Origin: Ypsolopha sequella
Lineage: Eukaryota; Arthropoda; Insecta; Lepidoptera; Ypsolophidae
Assembly: GCA_934047225.1 (NCBI GenBank)
Contig: OW203985.1
Span: forward strand, 9,689,501-9,753,500
Length of the DNA: 64,000 bases
Direction of reading: 5' to 3'
The stretch's first letter is position 1. Each line of letters begins with the position of its first letter. The notes beneath the pieces are model-generated. The model saw only the letters and a list, made by a program, of their open reading frames with translations, ran no database searches and had not been told where the DNA came from. Positions 10,446 through 21,400 of the stretch are shown here, piece after piece. The translations under genes and the position numbers were made by a program.

Positions 10446-11122
10446 ATTTCAAGTTTCATTGGGAAGACAAAAATATCAAGGAAAACTTTACATTTCAAAC
10501 GTTTCTAAACTGCTGTTATACTTGTTACTGTTCCATTAAAAATATAAATAACAAAAATAATAAAAACAAGGGAAAAAGTAGAGAACTACTAAAAATTAAA
10601 TAATGGAAAGTGAGCGTTAACTTACCTTGAAATTCTTAAGGCTTTGAAGTATGAAGCCGTATTGAAATGTTAGAAAGAATGAAGCTGCGAACAAATATTG
10701 CTCAAGGTTCACGTAAACGAAAAAAAAAAAACAATTAGGAGTTTCTTTGTGCTTAAACAAAAGTCTGTTAAGCACCAGTCACTTGTAATTAAGTTCAAGC
10801 TACTTTTTTATAATTAAGACAACTTTCATCCGTTGCTCATCTCTTTGTTATAAAACAATAGGTTGATAGAGACCATAGTTGAACCTATTGATTTGGATGG
10901 TATGAGCTCACGACATGAGCTGCATTGGCACATTTACACAACACGATCTGCATGGGGAGAGACAGGCGACAAACTCAGTTCTAAGTTACCTTCTATAAAC
11001 CAACGCGTTATCTAAGAAAGCAAAACCATCTTTGTTTGCTAATTGCTACGCCGCCGCGTCGCGCCGTCGTTCTCGTTTGCTACGCTACGACGCCGCCGCG
11101 TCGCCGCGCACGCCGTAGCAAC
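10446..11122. other. Unrecognised; GC-rich patch at its end
   Basis: From 11045 to 11118 there are repeated GCCGCCGCGTCGC-type strings, with TTGCTACGCCG at one side and CCGTAGCAA at the other, a loose inverted pair. The rest is AT-rich. Confidence 0.4.
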
Positions 11123-11126
11123 TTAA

Positions 11127-11597
11127 GGCGTATGACCACGCTAAATAAGCAACTCGATGTGTGTCGGTACAAATATCAACGGAAACGACGTTGAAACAAT
11201 GTTCATTTCAGCGCGTCTTGAAAAGTGGCTGCGTCTCCGGCTAGCGCAAAATAGGAGAAAATAATACTTTTCATATGGACGCCATGAACGGAAAAAAAAT
11301 TTGAACTTAAATTTTTTAGATCTAAAAATTTCCTATAATTTGGTGAAATAATAATTAAAATCGCTTTAGGCGTTTGGAAGGAGTAAGAGAATTCTTGTGT
11401 TAATCATGTGAAATTTTCGATGACTTTCGATTTTTTTTGTCAAAACTGACAATAGAAAAACAGTTTATGAAACTTAAAATTTATTTTTGACTCTATAATG
11501 CCTACCGTATATTTTTATGAAAGCTTTTGGACCACCCGTGTGGGAGGAGTAGGCCTTCAAAGACAGGTCCAAATTGCAGTTGGCGTAATCATTCGCC
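11127..11597. mobile_element. 471-bp TTAA-flanked MITE
   Basis: TTAA lies at 11123-11126 and 11598-11601. The ends are GGCGTATGACC and CATTCGCC. The sequence is the reverse orientation of the copy at 35327-35812, and the two agree over their full length. TTAA duplication suggests mobilisation by a piggyBac-type transposase. No ORF. Confidence 0.85.
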
Positions 11598-11601
11598 TTA
11601 A

Positions 11602-12245
11602 ATTTATAACATAAACTTGATTTTTTTTTTCTTTAAAACTTTTAAAACTTTATTTATGTCATGGTTTCCCATAAAAGTACAAATTAACTGCAAATGAATG
11701 TCATTTATATGCATTCTTCTATAGAAAACTAGTACTGGCGTCTGCCACTTCAGCCTACGACACAGTACTCGACACATGTCCGCTAAAAATGAGTAAACGT
11801 TTAAAAATAAAAGTTTTTTTCATTGTGGTAATAGACTATAGTAAGTAAATAATAAATATTAAGTAACAATTTTGAGTTGCTATCGATTATTAATATTATC
11901 CTCCAGATTCCAAGGCCGATATTCGCAAAATTATTCTATATCTATGATTACACTATCAGTTAAGACTTTGATCAATGTTTTGTTTATACATTTGACGTCA
12001 AATGTTCTTTTGTCAATTTTGTATGAAACATGTGGTAATAATGGATCAGTGTCCACAAAAGTATGTGATAAAGTGTCGTTTGCAAATAATAATGTAATAT
12101 TGGCCTACGAGTGTTCCTATTATAACTAAATAAATATAAAAATAAAATAAAAGACAATTATTTAATACACAACAATAGAAAAAGTGGTCCTTAAATCTCT
12201 GTTCTTAAACATAAGGTTGTATGGCACTGTTAAATAGGATGGTGA
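11602..12245. other. No recognised feature
   Basis: An 85-codon ORF (11872-12129, +) has no recognisable domain. AT-rich. Confidence 0.4.
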
Positions 12246-12440
12246 CCCAGTATATGTTCCTCAGAGGCAAGAAAATTATTTAAAGAACTGTCATCGCGCC
12301 TGGTCAACGTCTCGGGTGACCAGAGGGCTGGTGCTTACCTCGGCCAGAGAATAAGTCTGGCCATCCAGAGAGGTAATGTAGCCAGCATTCTGGGCACCTT
12401 ACCAAGGGACAGCGATCTGGATCCAGTTTTTTATTTGTAA
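12246..12440 (+). pseudogene. C-terminal fragment of a non-LTR retroelement-type ORF
   Basis: An open frame of 64 codons ends at TAA 12438-12440 and contains AGAYLGQRISLAIQRGNVAS followed by ILGTLP. I recognise this string type as a recurring C-terminal tail of repeated ORFs in Lepidoptera, probably non-LTR retroelements. It is followed by an AT-rich 3' UTR and an A-run (about 12532-12544), as expected for a 5'-truncated LINE insertion. Upstream, an in-frame TGA at 12243-12245 closes the frame. The exact LINE clade is not determined. Confidence 0.5.
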
Positions 12441-12545
12441 TAGGTCTATTTTATTTATAGGATAGTTTTAAGTTGTTATTATCTTATATAAGTTTTTGTG
12501 TTTTAAATAAATAATAAAAATGTCTAAGAATAAAAAAAAAAAAAA

Positions 12546-13000
12546 GATTTACTAGAAAAATCGATTATGCGCTCAAAATTAATACATTTATTCAAATCAA
12601 AAAAAAGAATAATATAGGAAAATTGAAATAACGCAAGGAAATAAGGCAATTTAATAAAAAATGTAATAACTGAAACATCATTAAGGACTTGTGCGATTGC
12701 GTGGGTAGACAGAGAGCTTAGTGACTGTTTACTGGAAAAAATAGCCCTCAAAGCATTTACATATTACCGACTATAAAGGCAAGCTATTTTTAAACTTCCA
12801 CGCATTTATTACCAACTTGAATACGAACTATTTATATCATATTTATTATTCAGCTTGGTTTGTCGAACGAGGTTCATTTTTCATTCACCATCAGTAGGAT
12901 AATAGTTACACTTTTCAGAATTACACTTAACGAAAGCGAGACCAAAAAACTTGACAAGGGCAGATCGCCTTTTGCCGAGCATGGAATTAAATTGATGTAA
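12546..13000. other. No recognised feature
   Basis: AT-rich; a 75-codon minus ORF at 12524-12751 overlaps the poly-A run and has no domain. Confidence 0.4.
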
Positions 13001-13012
13001 ATGTTGTAATTT

Positions 13013-13396
13013 GTTAGAGGGTGGTGGTAGCAGGTGGTAGAGCTGATGCCGGGCTCGACTGTAGAGGTACCACCATCTTACTTGGAGACCTCCTCGAAGT
13101 GATTCGGGGGAGAGTAAGAGGACAGCTCACAGGCAAAAAACCAGGAGGCTCACCATGCCTGGGACCGATGGATGGCGGTATATCCATCCCTAATAGCCGG
13201 GCCTTATATTGAACAGACTGGTGACGGGCAGCGGCGTCACTGGTGCGAGGGTTCCGGCACCGCGCTCACTAACCCGCCTGCCCAGCGTGTGTGAGTATGG
13301 GCAATTCTTTCAGGATGACCGCCGAGAGTGGCAAAGTCCTGGAAAGGCTTATGTCCAGCAGTGGACGAACTAGGCTGATGGATGGATGGATGATGG
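13013..13396 (+). mobile_element. SINE-like retroposon with GATG tail, copy 1
   Basis: The body runs from CAGGTGGTAGAGCTGATGCC to CCAGCAGTGGACGAACTAGG and then a GGAT/GATG repeat tail. It is flanked by a perfect 12-bp target duplication ATGTTGTAATTT (13001-13012 and 13397-13408), so it inserted by target-primed reverse transcription. Four copies are in the window (13013, 34113, 36837 plus; 33407 minus). A 50-60 codon frame is open in several plus copies but is not convincing as protein. Confidence 0.85.
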
Positions 13397-13567
13397 ATGT
13401 TGTAATTTAGGGAATTGTGTAATAAAAGACCACAAGTATGTTGATAATATGTAATATGTAATGGAATGAGAAGTGCAGGTTATGAATAGTAGAAATTTGC
13501 GTTATTGTTATCACTTTAAAATCTTTAAATTGAATCCCTAGGTATTCAGAGCAATAATGTGAATAAA

Positions 13568-13680
13568 TGCGATAATAATAATAATAATAAAGCCCTAGGG
13601 CAAACTAATCGACTTTCTGTTCGGTTTTGATGCATAAAAAGTGGGTCTTTACGAGCACTTGCATTGAAAATAAATTTATC
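13568..13680 (+). repeat. Repeat family C, 3' part only
   Basis: An AAT run is followed by GCCCTAGGGCAAACTAATCG and TTTACGAGCACTTGCATTGA. This is the terminal 85 bp of the family seen fully at 32655, 37945 and 58250 (minus). Confidence 0.75.
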
Positions 13681-14139
13681 GTGATGCATCACACCGTTTA
13701 CAATCATTAAATAAACATGCATAATAATTGTTAACCTTTTGTCCTTAATTAAGAACATGTAAATGCGTTTATTTAGTTTTTTCTCACACGATATAAAAGT
13801 CTCCCGGCCGTGGGAGTTCTTACTTGGGAATGATTGCATACAATGTTAAACTCGCAACTTTTGGTAGATTTTGAACCGGGACCAGACGCCTGATGGTTAC
13901 ACAGAAATACGGACAGTCTAACCCGTTATTATTTATATCTTGTAGACAATGGAGTCTGTGAGTATACATAGTAGGTATTATATCTATGTGTTGTGTATGT
14001 ATACATAATTTGTAATTTTCAAACAATGTGTAGGTAGCTACTATCGAAGAAATACCGCAGGCCTATTTGCCTCTCGTTTTGTAATGGTTAGAATAACGAA
14101 AAATTAGTCAGCGGATACTTTACTCCATCAATATAGGTA
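13681..14139. other. No recognised feature
   Basis: AT-rich; short ORFs on the minus strand only, without domains. Confidence 0.4.
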
Positions 14140-14345
14140 GTACCAGTAATACCAGTAGTACCAGTAGTACCTACACAAGGTGAAATTTTTTTATGCAGCC
14201 AAATTATACTGGAGGCTTGGTAAGTAATCAGTATTACAGATCAATAAAGTGTTTTGCGAATTTTGTAAAATGAAATTTTGACTTTCCATAGTACTGACTC
14301 AGGGCTGGGCTTGTGTTTGCAGGGAACGCGAAAAATTTTTTTTTT
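14140..14345. repeat. AGTACC minisatellite and foldback fragment
   Basis: An AGTACC/AATACC short tandem run at 14140-14172 is followed by sequence matching one arm of the 262-bp MITE at 33009 (GGAGGCTTGGTAAGT.. and CTGACTCAGGGCTGGG). Confidence 0.6.
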
Positions 14346-14445
14346 GAATTTCCTGAAAAGGGTCATCGAACCTATATACTGACTTCTTACGAGTCTTCAG
14401 TATGAATTTATAAATAAATGTCACCATATAAATGTGTTGTGTTGT

Positions 14446-14713
14446 ATATGTCGTGACCATATCGTAGAATTGACCATTTCATGATCTGGTTGGCCATATC
14501 GTATTTCTGTTAAAATTGGGAGGGTCGCCTCGCTCCGCTCCTCTTCGCTCGGCTATCCCAATGTATTTACATGTAAACCTAACACGCTCCGCTTCGCTTC
14601 GCTCGTCGTCGCGCCTATTTTTTACTTTTTGTGAAAGATTTTTGATTTTATACTTCACGATCTGCCCAACCAGATCATGAAATGGTCAATTCTATGATAT
14701 GGTCACGACATAT
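14446..14713. mobile_element. Foldback element family E, copy 1
   Basis: Arms of about 48 bp (ATATGTCGTGACCATATCGT.. to 14493, mirrored at 14666-14713) enclose a GC-rich core with GCTCCGCTTCGCTTCGCTCG and TAACACGCTCCGC. The same core recurs at 29489, 30528, 54285 and 61845. Confidence 0.8.
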
Positions 14714-14904
14714 GTAATAATCAATAAATTACATATTTAGGTTTGAGCAGAGACGTTTATGGTGGTCTCTCGGTTTGAACGATCAAGGTATTTTATTTGA
14801 GCGATTCTTAAGGGTTTCCTGTATAAAATTATTTGTATTTATTAATGTATTTATTTAAATATACTTTATTATAAGACACTAGACTTATGTTATCATAATT
14901 CATA

Positions 14905-15005
14905 ATACATACATATACTCACGCCTGTCTCGCGGGGGGGGGGGTAAGCAGAGACTACAGATTTCCACTTGCTACGATCCAGACACACCTCTTTCGCCTC
15001 TTCCA
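14905..15005 (-). repeat. LINE-like 3' fragment
   Basis: CTCACGCCTGTCTCGCGG, a G-run (14934-14943), and CACACCTCTTTCGCCTCTTC. A related scrap lies at 21289-21345. I recognise this as a widespread lepidopteran repeat, reverse orientation. Confidence 0.5.
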
Positions 15006-15720
15006 CTATACAATTTATCTGTAATATAAGAAAAACTCACTAAACTTGAAAACTCCTCTTTCATAACCACAGAATATTCGATTATAAATGTTATTTTATT
15101 TATACTGTGGTACTAAACTTAATAACTTCTAGTAACTTGGACATGGTCTAACAAGACCACACTGAATTCAATCGTGCCTACTTATCCAATATCTATTTCA
15201 TTATCTTTGATGAGAAAATAATAGCGACATATATGTGTACAAGTAACAAGGTAACAATTTCGTAGTGTGTAATTTTGTTTACCTTACGGTCTGGCAATCA
15301 GAAATAAATAAAAGTTGTTACGCACAAATCTCACAAACAGTTTTTCGTACTGATAAATAACATGGTTCTTGTCAAAAAGCTCATGGTATATGGTTTCTGT
15401 AGTGCCTTCCCCTTTAGGGTACATTAGCTAGCGAGCTAGCAATGCTCATCAGTCATCGTTATCGTGTAGGTTTATTGTTCACCAAGTAGTAGGTTCAACA
15501 CTCAAGATCACATTAGAAACTGCAACTATAATAGAGTCCCCAACGCAAAAATTGCCAAAGGCAGAAAAATCAATCATTTCCGTAGAAAATCCCTTGTAAA
15601 ATCACTCGAAATCTGCCGCAGCACATTTTTTCGCACTTGCCAGAATCTACGATCTTCTCTGTGCTAATTTTATAATTTAGACTAGTTCAGTCAGACCTCT
15701 GCGTTAAGAGTACCGCCTAC
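15006..15720. other. No recognised feature
   Basis: AT-rich. A palindrome GCTAGCGAGCTAGC lies at about 15429-15442. No ORF of note. Confidence 0.4.
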
Positions 15721-15900
15721 CCTAGCAACATTTTTTATTACCTGTTCAGCACAATAAGTCCAATGGCAAAGACTTTATTTGCTTTAGATAGAGGCGATTA
15801 TATGTTCGCTCATTCGCTTCTTTTCCTTGGACGCGTAATACTAATAATCACACAGCGAAACAATATGCAGAGTGTTTTTAGCTGATACTGAAATATATTG
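15721..15900 (-). repeat. Dispersed repeat family H, partial copy
   Basis: The reverse complement matches 24150-24336 and 46600-46740 (blocks TTGCCATTAGACTTATTGTG, TACGCGTCCAAG and TTAGCTAAAAAC). No coding potential is conserved. Confidence 0.7.
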
Positions 15901-15913
15901 TAGGCAAAAAATA

Positions 15914-16057
15914 TTATAGCACACCGTGCGTAAAATGACCGCTTTATAGTCGGCATTTTCCGCACTTGTGCTATAAAAAATTATACGAAACTCGTGCGAG
16001 AAACTTTTTCTCGACTCGTGTGATTGCTCTCGTATCGTAATGTACTATTATAGTTAT
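15914..16057. repeat. Palindromic head-type hairpins
   Basis: TATAGCACACCGTGCGTAAA (15914) pairs with TTTTCCGCACTTGTGCTATA (ending 15975). A second loose pair, CTCGTGCGAGAAA and TTTCTCGACTCGTG, follows. It is similar in style to the heads at 5393, 30194 and 38350. Confidence 0.55.
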
Positions 16058-17306
16058 TTAAGTAGATTGACTTCATATTTCTATGTCCTATTTCATGAAA
16101 AAAAATCATGTCGATCCTTTAACCGCATTTTTCTGCGGAAAATAAAAACAAAAAAAATATAGGTTTATTTAGACAAAAGTATATATCTTAAGACATTGCT
16201 TAAAAGTACAATTAGTTAATAAAAGACCAACAAAAAAAAATTTATTTTTTTCAATATAAGGAGAGACCTAATTTCTTCCAAAGAACCCTCGAAAGTCTGG
16301 CGGCGTTGTTCATGTTGTAGGGTCAAGTCAATCCTTAACAAGAATAAGTCACCTTCAGCACCTTCAGCGGGGAGTGAAGTTTAAAAATAAAACAGTAGGT
16401 ATATCTAACGTTTGTGCAGTTAAAGTGGCTGGAAGTCAATCTTTGCAATGTTCCAATCTCAATTTTACGACTACTGAAGTACTCGAAAGGAAATTCCAAG
16501 ATCCATAAACTTTAGATTAGCTACAACCTGCGAAAGATCTGACGCAAATGGCTTGGCCAAAATGTCAGACGAAAACTCAACAATCAGTTAATAAATAAGT
16601 AAGAAAATAAACTTGTTTACCTGTTTATTTTTAACCACATTCGTTGACCTTTTGGTTTCTGAGGCCGATTTCACAGACGACCATTACAAAGCTTACCTAT
16701 TGAATAGCGGTGTTTGCAAAAAAGCTACTTTCGGGCATCGATCGATCGAATAGTTCGGGTCTATCGAATTAGAGAGCCATTTCGTCTACACTGTGCCGCA
16801 CGTTTCGATCTTATTGATAGCCATCATTTAAAGTATTGAGCACTTTAATAATAAGGCTGTAAAGTTGTTTTTTGAATAAAACAGTTAGTCGTGTCAGACG
16901 AATGGGCCGGATTCGGTTGATTTCTTTGATGCTAGCATAGTAAGAGCGAGTCATCGTTACAAATGGAGACAAAAAGTTATTGTTGGTGTCATTGGCAAAA
17001 AGAGAGATTTCGGATGCAATTATTTAAGATTTTCTTGTTAACAGAAAACTAACCAAAGAGAAATCTCACCCCTTTATTTTTGTGGCGATCTATCAAACTT
17101 TAAGAAAGTAACATGTCCTTCCGTCCGACCATTTTCTAAATTAATACGTAATCATAAATTTACAAGAATAAGTATAACCTTTTTAGAAGTTATTTCTAAG
17201 AGTTTCAGTTCCCTAATGCGTGATTGATGCTGACTAGATTTTTAGATTCCGTAAAAATCTTCTTGCTTTCTGAAAAAAATAATCTACTAGTAAATCGATC
17301 AATGGT
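16058..17306. other. No recognised feature
   Basis: About 1.2 kb, AT-rich, possibly unique. A palindromic run CATCGATCGATCGA sits at about 16737. No splice-bounded ORF was found. Confidence 0.4.
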
Positions 17307-17465
17307 GTCGATTTAGTGTAACACGACTTGACTTATTTGACAGTCCTAACCTTATTTGAAGCGTCCTTACAACTCCTGTCTTTGTTTTTTCGATAAAGAA
17401 AGTAAAATGGCTTAAATTAAGTTTAGTCCTGTCAAATAAGTTAAAGCGTGTTAAACCGAATCGAC
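17307..17465. mobile_element. Palindromic MITE family A, copy 3
   Basis: Complete short copy. The ends are GTCGATTTAGTG and CCGAATCGAC, with the usual TTATTTGACAG arm and a TTTTTTCGATAAAGAAAG centre. About 159 bp. Confidence 0.85.
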
Positions 17466-17913
17466 ACTAACACATACCGCAAGTCCAGTGGATGGAAAAA
17501 TAAATTTAGCGACCAAATTTACACCAGTTCTATTATCATAACAGGATTTTAATAAACTTTTGGCATTTATGTAATTTTGATACTTACGTAAGTTTCTGCC
17601 GGAATCAAAGTAAATTTATTTAAATTACCTATTTTCGAAACGGTTGTTCGTGCAGATTTTAATAGACGGAAATCAAAGATGAAAAATAATTTGTACGATG
17701 GACTATTCAGGTACTTTCCATTAACAACTATATCTAATCAAATCCGTCATCATCATTATATTTAGTTAGACTTATTACTTCTATTAAATGGCACATATAT
17801 TAAATAAATAAGTAATCATTTAAAATAATCAAGAGCCAATAAAATTAATAAATCAATAAATCCTTCCGTTATATCAGACAGGAAGATAAAATAAACTTTT
17901 TATAAAAAAATAG
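17466..17913. other. No recognised feature
   Basis: AT-rich; nothing seen. Confidence 0.4.
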
Positions 17914-18770
17914 TAACCGACTTCAAATGTAACTGCTGAATGCAAAAGTGAAATAAAATAAACTAAAAGAAGAAAAAATGCAATTATTCACTAAAAAGTT
18001 CAAAATGATACTGACCGACGCGATGGTACACCGAATTTATACTTTTGCCGACTTCTTTCTTCCTGAAACATACGTTCTCTAGAAGTCGGCGCCTTCATAT
18101 TGGTTGTTATGTTGCTATATCGTAGGGAAACGCTGACTTCTAAATAACATATGATTCAAGAAGAAAGAAGTCGGCAAAAGTGTAATTCGGTACCATCGGT
18201 CAGTATATGATTATTCTGAACTGCAGTTACTGACATTTGATGTAGGTTACTATATTTTTTTTATTATAAATATATATATATATAAGTTTATTTTATTTCT
18301 TTTTTTTTTAGGTTGACAGGTAAAATTGTAAAATATGGGTAGTTCCTGTAAACGTGCTGTTGATATAAAACGAATGTCATGTAAGTATATTTTTAAGTAA
18401 TACTCTGTAATCAGCATCCTAACACAAACTGATTGCCGGCTGTCTCAAGTTATGTGCCGTCATCCGTTGAGGAGTTGTAATATGCTAATAAAGCCAGGAT
18501 CGAAAGTCAGGTTGAGGCATGAAAAATTTCAAGTAATACTCTACAATCGCATCCCATTACAAAGCGATTGTCTCTGTATGCTGTCATTTTCTAACGAGTG
18601 TTACTGCCTATCTCTGAAGACCTTTATCAGATTATGGCCAAACTCAAAACGGGACCATCCTGAAAGCACACACTTAAAAAAAAAGTTCAAAACTATTCAG
18701 AAATATAAAAAAATACAGAAAAATACAGTCGAATTGAGAACCTCCTCCTTTTTGAAGTCGGCTAAAAATA
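17914..18770 (+). mobile_element. Hairpin-carrying DNA element family B, copy 1
   Basis: It begins AACCGACTTCAAA and ends TTTGAAGTCGGCT, a terminal inverted repeat. Inside is a long hairpin (18020-18215; arms GCCGACTTCTTTCTTCCTGA and the mirror), then an exon-like segment (18335-18380) with flanking AG and GT, then AATTGAGAACCTCCTCC at the right end. It shares this order with 19955-20535. A 110-codon ORF (18452-18784) covers its 3' part but is not open in copy 2. Confidence 0.7.
18335..18380 (+). other. Conserved mini-exon candidate in element B copy 1
   Basis: ATG-GGT-AGT-TCC-TGT-AAA starts a 46-nt open segment (MGSSCKRAVDIKRMS) that runs directly into GTAAGTAT, a strong splice donor, at 18381. 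A T-rich tract with AG lies upstream at 18310-18311. Copy 2 keeps the same start, the same 46-nt length and a donor. It may be the first coding exon of an autonomous parent element; no downstream exon was identified. Confidence 0.4.
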
Positions 18771-19600
18771 CTTCAAACCGATAAATATTCCGAATACAAT
18801 TTTCACAACAACCTTGAGATTAATAACTTCGATAAAATGGTCTAGTATAATTTAAATAATCTTTGGGGTTCCGTATTGAGAGGGCAAACGAGGTCTCATT
18901 ATGATGAGACTCCATTGTCCGTTCGTCTGTTTTTTTCAGAAAGGAGCAAAACAACAAAATATCCTATTTCCACTTATATGTGGAATACAGGTGCTTGGAA
19001 ATTCGACCTATTCCTTGAAAGGAGTTATACTAGAGATCATTTCCAACAAATTGAGCCCTGTTAACTAGGGGTCAAAAATGAATGGTCTCCGAGTTACGGA
19101 GGTTAAGATATTTTTCAAACTTTCTAACTGGTAACCAAAAACAAATAATTTAAAAATAACTACTCCTCTCTCGGCACTTATTTGTTATTTTTCTGATTAA
19201 TGATAAATAAGTGATCATTTATAAAACAAATATACATGCTCTGAATTCCCATAATCTCAGAAATAAAAGGTCTTAAGTGGAAACAAAACATATATAAACC
19301 ATTTCCTTGTAAATTATTTCAGTACTATGTAGCTAAAACAAAAAAAAACTTTACCTTGTTACAAATATAGAATAATAAAAAATTATACAAGGAATAATTC
19401 CGTGTTTATCTATTTTCTCGAAACAAACACTGTTTTTCTGAAAATAGCATAAAACTTTAATTTGGCACACATTTTAGGGGAGGAAGGGTGATTCATCTTG
19501 TGTGTGAATTTGAGAGTGGGTGTAGAGCTTTCTATAAAGGATAAGTCTCCGATAAGTCTTAAAAACAAAACAGCATCACCACATTTCAAAATGCAGAACT
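18771..19600. other. Mostly unrecognised; possible family D scrap
   Basis: GGGGTTCCGTA at about 18866 and TGTCCGTTCGTCTG at about 18916 recall family D (44581, 60146), but the match is short. The remainder is AT-rich. Confidence 0.35.
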
Positions 19601-19850
19601 CCTCATTCGAAATACGAATCCGCGGCTAGAGACATCCGCGCATGCGCCCGGGGCCACATAGCAGCACCTGTCATGACAGCATTCCTCTTAGGTCCCGTTA
19701 CCCAAGACTTGGGCCCACTGTGTCTGTGGCAATCAGTGCCGTGTGCTCTTTATGTTGTGCTTCGCTGATGCCAGGGTACCGGTTTGGGTGTCGGCCAGCT
19801 GAGACCATGATTGAGATGTGTTTAATGTTGATTTGACAGCTCCAAGAAAG
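19601..19850. other. GC-rich island of unknown origin
   Basis: This stretch is clearly more GC-rich than its surroundings. It holds GCGCATGCGC (19638-19647), a perfect NRF-1/EWG-type palindrome, and a 64-codon plus ORF (19642-19836) without a known domain. It could be a host 5' UTR or promoter, or a GC-rich repeat. Confidence 0.35.
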
Positions 19851-19954
19851 ATTGATTTATTTGGGAGTATGGGAAAAGTTTGCGTTCATGATTTCCTTTC
19901 GCCCGTGTTTAGCATGCCACACGCCGTAGACATTTCAGATATTAGTTATAATAA

Positions 19955-20535
19955 ACTTTTAACAAAAAAATAGCAACCGACTTCAATAGTAACAGCAGTC
20001 ATTCACTAAAAAGTTAATAATAATTCTATAAAGACCGATGGTACCGAAGCATTTTGCCGACTTCTTTCTTCCTGAAACGTTATGTTATCTAGAAGTCGGC
20101 GTTCTTATATTGGTTTTTATATTGCTATATCGTAGGAAATACGGCGACTTCTAGGTAACATAATGTTTCAGGAAGAAAGAAGTCGGCAAAAGTGTTGCTT
20201 CGGTACCATCGGTCTTTATAGAATTATTATTAACTTTTTAGTGAATGACTGCTGTTACTATTGAAGTCGGTTGCTATTTTTTTGTTAAAAGTTTATTTTA
20301 TTTCACATTTTTTAGTGTTGCTGGGTTAAATTGTGAAATATGGGTAGTTCTTGCAAATGTGGTTTTAATATGAAACGAAGTTCAAGTGAGTATAAGTAGC
20401 TATGTTTGAGTAGTTTCCTGCTATTAATCTCGAGTTATGTGCTGTCATTCGTTAAAGAGTTCTACGGTGATGAAGCCAAGATCGAAACATACAGTCGAAT
20501 TGAGAACCGCCTCCTTTTTGAAGTCGGTTAAAAAA
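19955..20535 (+). mobile_element. Hairpin-carrying DNA element family B, copy 2
   Basis: A near-perfect palindrome with arms of about 150 bp spans 19955-20300, including AACCGACTTCAATAGTAACA and its mirror. It is followed by the mini-exon (20340-20385) and the right end AATTGAGAACCGCCTCC..TTGAAGTCGGTT. Compared with copy 1 it lacks about 200 bp between the mini-exon and the right end. Confidence 0.75.
20340..20385 (+). other. Conserved mini-exon candidate in element B copy 2
   Basis: ATG-GGT-AGT-TCT-TGC-AAA starts the segment MGSSCKCGFNMKRSS, 46 nt long, followed by GTGAGTAT (donor) at 20386. An acceptor-like TTTTTTAG ends at 20315. Differences from copy 1 include synonymous (TCC/TCT, TGT/TGC) and non-synonymous sites. 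Confidence 0.4.
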
Positions 20536-21280
20536 TAAATGAAAAGAGAAATTTGCTTGTATGCCATTTTTTATGTATAATAATGTATAATAAATAAAAA
20601 TATAATATTTTATGTATAATAAAATAATGTAGAATAATCTAGTAGATTTGGTAAGAATAACACAGATTTATAATTGTTGGTTTTTGTTCAAAATATTTAC
20701 ATTGTTACTTAAGATTAGATGACCTATTACTAAATACACAAAGTTAAGGCAATACCAAAAAAATTGGGTTTTTTCGAATCCATTTACTCCACTATAACGT
20801 CATCTACGCATTTAATTTTTGGGTAAATATTTATTGAGTATTTGATTAAGATTCTAACTAAAGGAAAACGCGATTGGATGAAATTTTCTCGATAGAATTT
20901 AATTCCGAAAATACCTCTAAATTGTTTTATATTTTCCTGTAATTCTGAAATCCTAACTAATTTCATTGTGAAATTGCATTCAAAATGTGGATATTATGTA
21001 TTTATAAAGTCTCCTTGAAAATCTTTTTGACAAAATAGCTTAGTACATTTTATATTAATAAAAAACCGACTTTTTGCTACTTTTCCACGAATCCGTCCGA
21101 GGGTTTTTTCGCATATAGAGTAACAGAGACGCTATATAACTTTTACGTATAGTCTTAGATAAAAAAACATGAAGCACAAGAAAACTAATAATCAAAACAA
21201 AATAGAAGAAGATAGGTGAAAAAATCTTGGTTATCCGTCCAACTGCACCGCCTCATCAGAAAGCGGGACACTAATATATA
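20536..21280. other. No recognised feature
   Basis: AT-rich; no repeat or convincing ORF. Confidence 0.4.
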
Positions 21281-21400
21281 TATATACATACTGACGCCTG
21301 TCTCCCAGAGGGGACACACCTCTTTCGCCTCTTGCACATCCATAAATCTAGTCATATAAGCTCTTCTATTCCGGGTACTTTTGACATTGTCCTTTTTCAG
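21281..21400 (-). repeat. LINE-like 3' fragment
   Basis: ACTGACGCCTGTCTCCCAG, CACACCTCTTTCGCCTCTTG and TTCCGGGTACTTTTGACATT, related to 14905-15005. Confidence 0.5.
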
